In this document: in pieces, positions 63,280-64,000 of the stretch
How positions within the stretch are numbered: the first letter of the stretch is position 1
Layout of the letters: each line of letters starts with the position of its first letter
NCBI RefSeq assembly: GCF_020169335.1
Contig: NZ_JAIEZN010000001.1
Coordinates: 2,345,805 to 2,409,804, forward strand
DNA from: Devosia aquimaris
Lineage (GTDB): Bacteria; Pseudomonadota; Alphaproteobacteria; Rhizobiales; Devosiaceae
DNA: 64,000 nt
Reading direction: 5' to 3'
Position numbers and translations under genes: made by a program
The notes under the pieces: model-generated
Told to the model about the DNA's origin: nothing
The model's database searches: none
Seen by the model: the letters and a program-made list of their open reading frames with translations, nothing else

Positions 63280-63700
63280 TATATTCCCCTTGTCATTCGT
63301 TCCTGCTGGAACCGTGGGACCTGGCCTGCCCACGCCAACCCTACTGGATATGACTGAACCCTAAGTCCAAATAGTTAACAAAGTTTAATTCGGTTCGGCA
63401 ATACGCAAAGAGCGTTAGGGTGAATTAAGTCTAAGTCATTGAAATTTAAGGGTTAATCTTATCAATTTTTCTTAAGAAAATGGTTTAACTACCGCCTCCA
63501 AGCGACTCTCGGGACTCAAGCAATCCGGGGTATGGCGGGGGTTTGGACCGGTCGGGGCGCACACGGGCGCGCGGAGCGATCAACAAGGTGAAATAGCGCC
63601 TTTTGCTTAACGATGGGTTACTGTCTGATTCGTGGTTCGGCCCAGCCCAGCAGCGGCGGAAACCTTAATGCGAAATGAACGAATCCGGGATTGAACACAG
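63280..63700. promoter_or_regulatory. 421-bp divergent control region between ctrA and fliI
   Basis: AT-rich compared with its surroundings. Seven TTAA tetramers lie in 63375-63488, but none forms an exact TTAA-N7-TTAA; the closest are N6 pairs (63375-63388 and 63415-63428, the latter with TTAG). Four GANTC sites occur at 63504, 63513, 63627 and 63681. A CtrA-like box is at 63607. No coding region is visible in this stretch. Confidence 0.6.
63607..63621. promoter_or_regulatory. CtrA-like box upstream of fliI
   Basis: TTAACGATGGGTTAC fits TTAA-N7-TTAA at seven of eight positions, about 80 bp upstream of the fliI start and near a GANTC site. Confidence 0.5.
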
Positions 63701-64000
63701 ATGAAGGCCCTGATCTCGGCCATCGAGGCCATTGACGACATCGAGGTCTATGGTCGGGTCAAATCCGTGCAGGGCCTGCTGATCGAAATCGTGGGCCCGG
63801 TGCGCGAACTGCGGGTCGGCGGTCGGGTGCAGATCGAAAGCACCGATGGCGAATTTCTCGCCGCTGAGATCATCGGCTTCAAGGATGGCCGGGCCCTCTG
63901 CCTGCCCTTCGGCCAGCTCTCGGGCGTGCGCCTGGGCTGCAAGGCCATCTTCCAGCGCAGCGACGGCGCCGCCTTCCCCTCAGAGGCTTGGCTGGGTCGC
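63701..64000 (+). CDS. fliI: Flagellum-specific ATPase FliI (5' part only)
   Basis: The first 100 codons are visible before the right edge. They read as the N-terminal beta-barrel domain of FliI-type ATPases (EVYGRVKSVQGLLIEIVGPVRELRVGGRVQIES, EIIGFKDGRALCLPFGQLSGVRLGCKAIF). The catalytic domain is outside the window. FliI powers export with FliH. It is divergent from ctrA and preceded by a CtrA-like box. Confidence 0.9.
   Translation, partial: MKALISAIEAIDDIEVYGRVKSVQGLLIEIVGPVRELRVGGRVQIESTDGEFLAAEIIGFKDGRALCLPFGQLSGVRLGCKAIFQRSDGAAFPSEAWLGR

Noticed and set aside
63375..63488. Exact CtrA sites (TTAA-N7-TTAA) upstream of ctrA
   Set aside because: Many TTAA tetramers are present but none pair at N7; only N3, N6 and N9 spacings occur.

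Overview
The window looks like a chromosomal segment of a high-GC alphaproteobacterium of the order Hyphomicrobiales. The markers are the CtrA/ChpT/SciP cell-cycle proteins, FlbD-type flagellar control, an EipA-type envelope protein (DUF1134), a DUF6476 gene beside rluD, and an alphaproteobacterial elongator tRNA-Met. Gene content and the dispersed palindromes suggest a Devosia-like organism, but the genus is inference. I see no phage, insertion sequence, CRISPR array or rRNA; coding density is very high.

1-17.5 kb: the start of macB with macA, a YdfG-like dehydrogenase, and a secreted protein of unknown function. Next is an unusual two-gene Rieske oxygenase system. The oxygenase subunit keeps the flanks of a Rieske domain but has lost the iron-sulfur ligands, and an intact Rieske domain is fused to the reductase. 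A GST and a DUF2165 membrane protein follow. Then comes an acetaldehyde dehydrogenase unit (aldB plus DUF779) with a textbook sigma-54 promoter and a palindromic activator site, next to a divergent AcoR-like sigma-54 activator. The epmB-epmA / efp set for translation factor P modification closes the block.

17.5-33.5 kb: ten to eleven minus-strand genes that look like a locus for import and breakdown of an acidic or acetylated oligosaccharide. It holds an acetyl-xylan-esterase-like hydrolase, a LacI regulator, a heparinase II/III-like lyase, a five-gene oligopeptide-type ABC importer, a DUF2264 enzyme, a hydroxyacid dehydrogenase, an acetyltransferase fused to a helical-toroid domain, and a ThuA protein. 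Candidate GCAA/TTGC operators lie before the lyase and the regulator.

33.6-39.2 kb: tRNA-Met, a ring-cleaving dioxygenase of the VOC superfamily, an ECF sigma factor overlapping a membrane VWA protein, a small membrane protein and mnmA.

39.2-51.5 kb: flagellar cluster fliK-flgD, sciP, (GST), fliF-fliG-fliH-fliN-flbD-flhA, followed with a 2-bp gap by an unusual monooxygenase/aminoglycoside-kinase fusion. A sigma-54 promoter precedes fliK. Matching dyads of the form CCCGGCA...TGCCG lie before fliK and fliF and are good candidates for FlbD sites. CtrA-like boxes precede sciP, fliF and fliI.

51.5-64 kb: housekeeping and stress genes (GNATs, LysE exporter, DUF1801, zinc metallopeptidase, rpoH, rluD, DUF6476, a coiled-coil membrane protein, eipA, a YHS protein), then chpT, a single-domain response regulator, an ECF42-like sigma factor, ctrA and the beginning of fliI. 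The CtrA phosphorelay end-component (ChpT), CtrA, its inhibitor SciP and many of its flagellar targets thus sit within about 25 kb.
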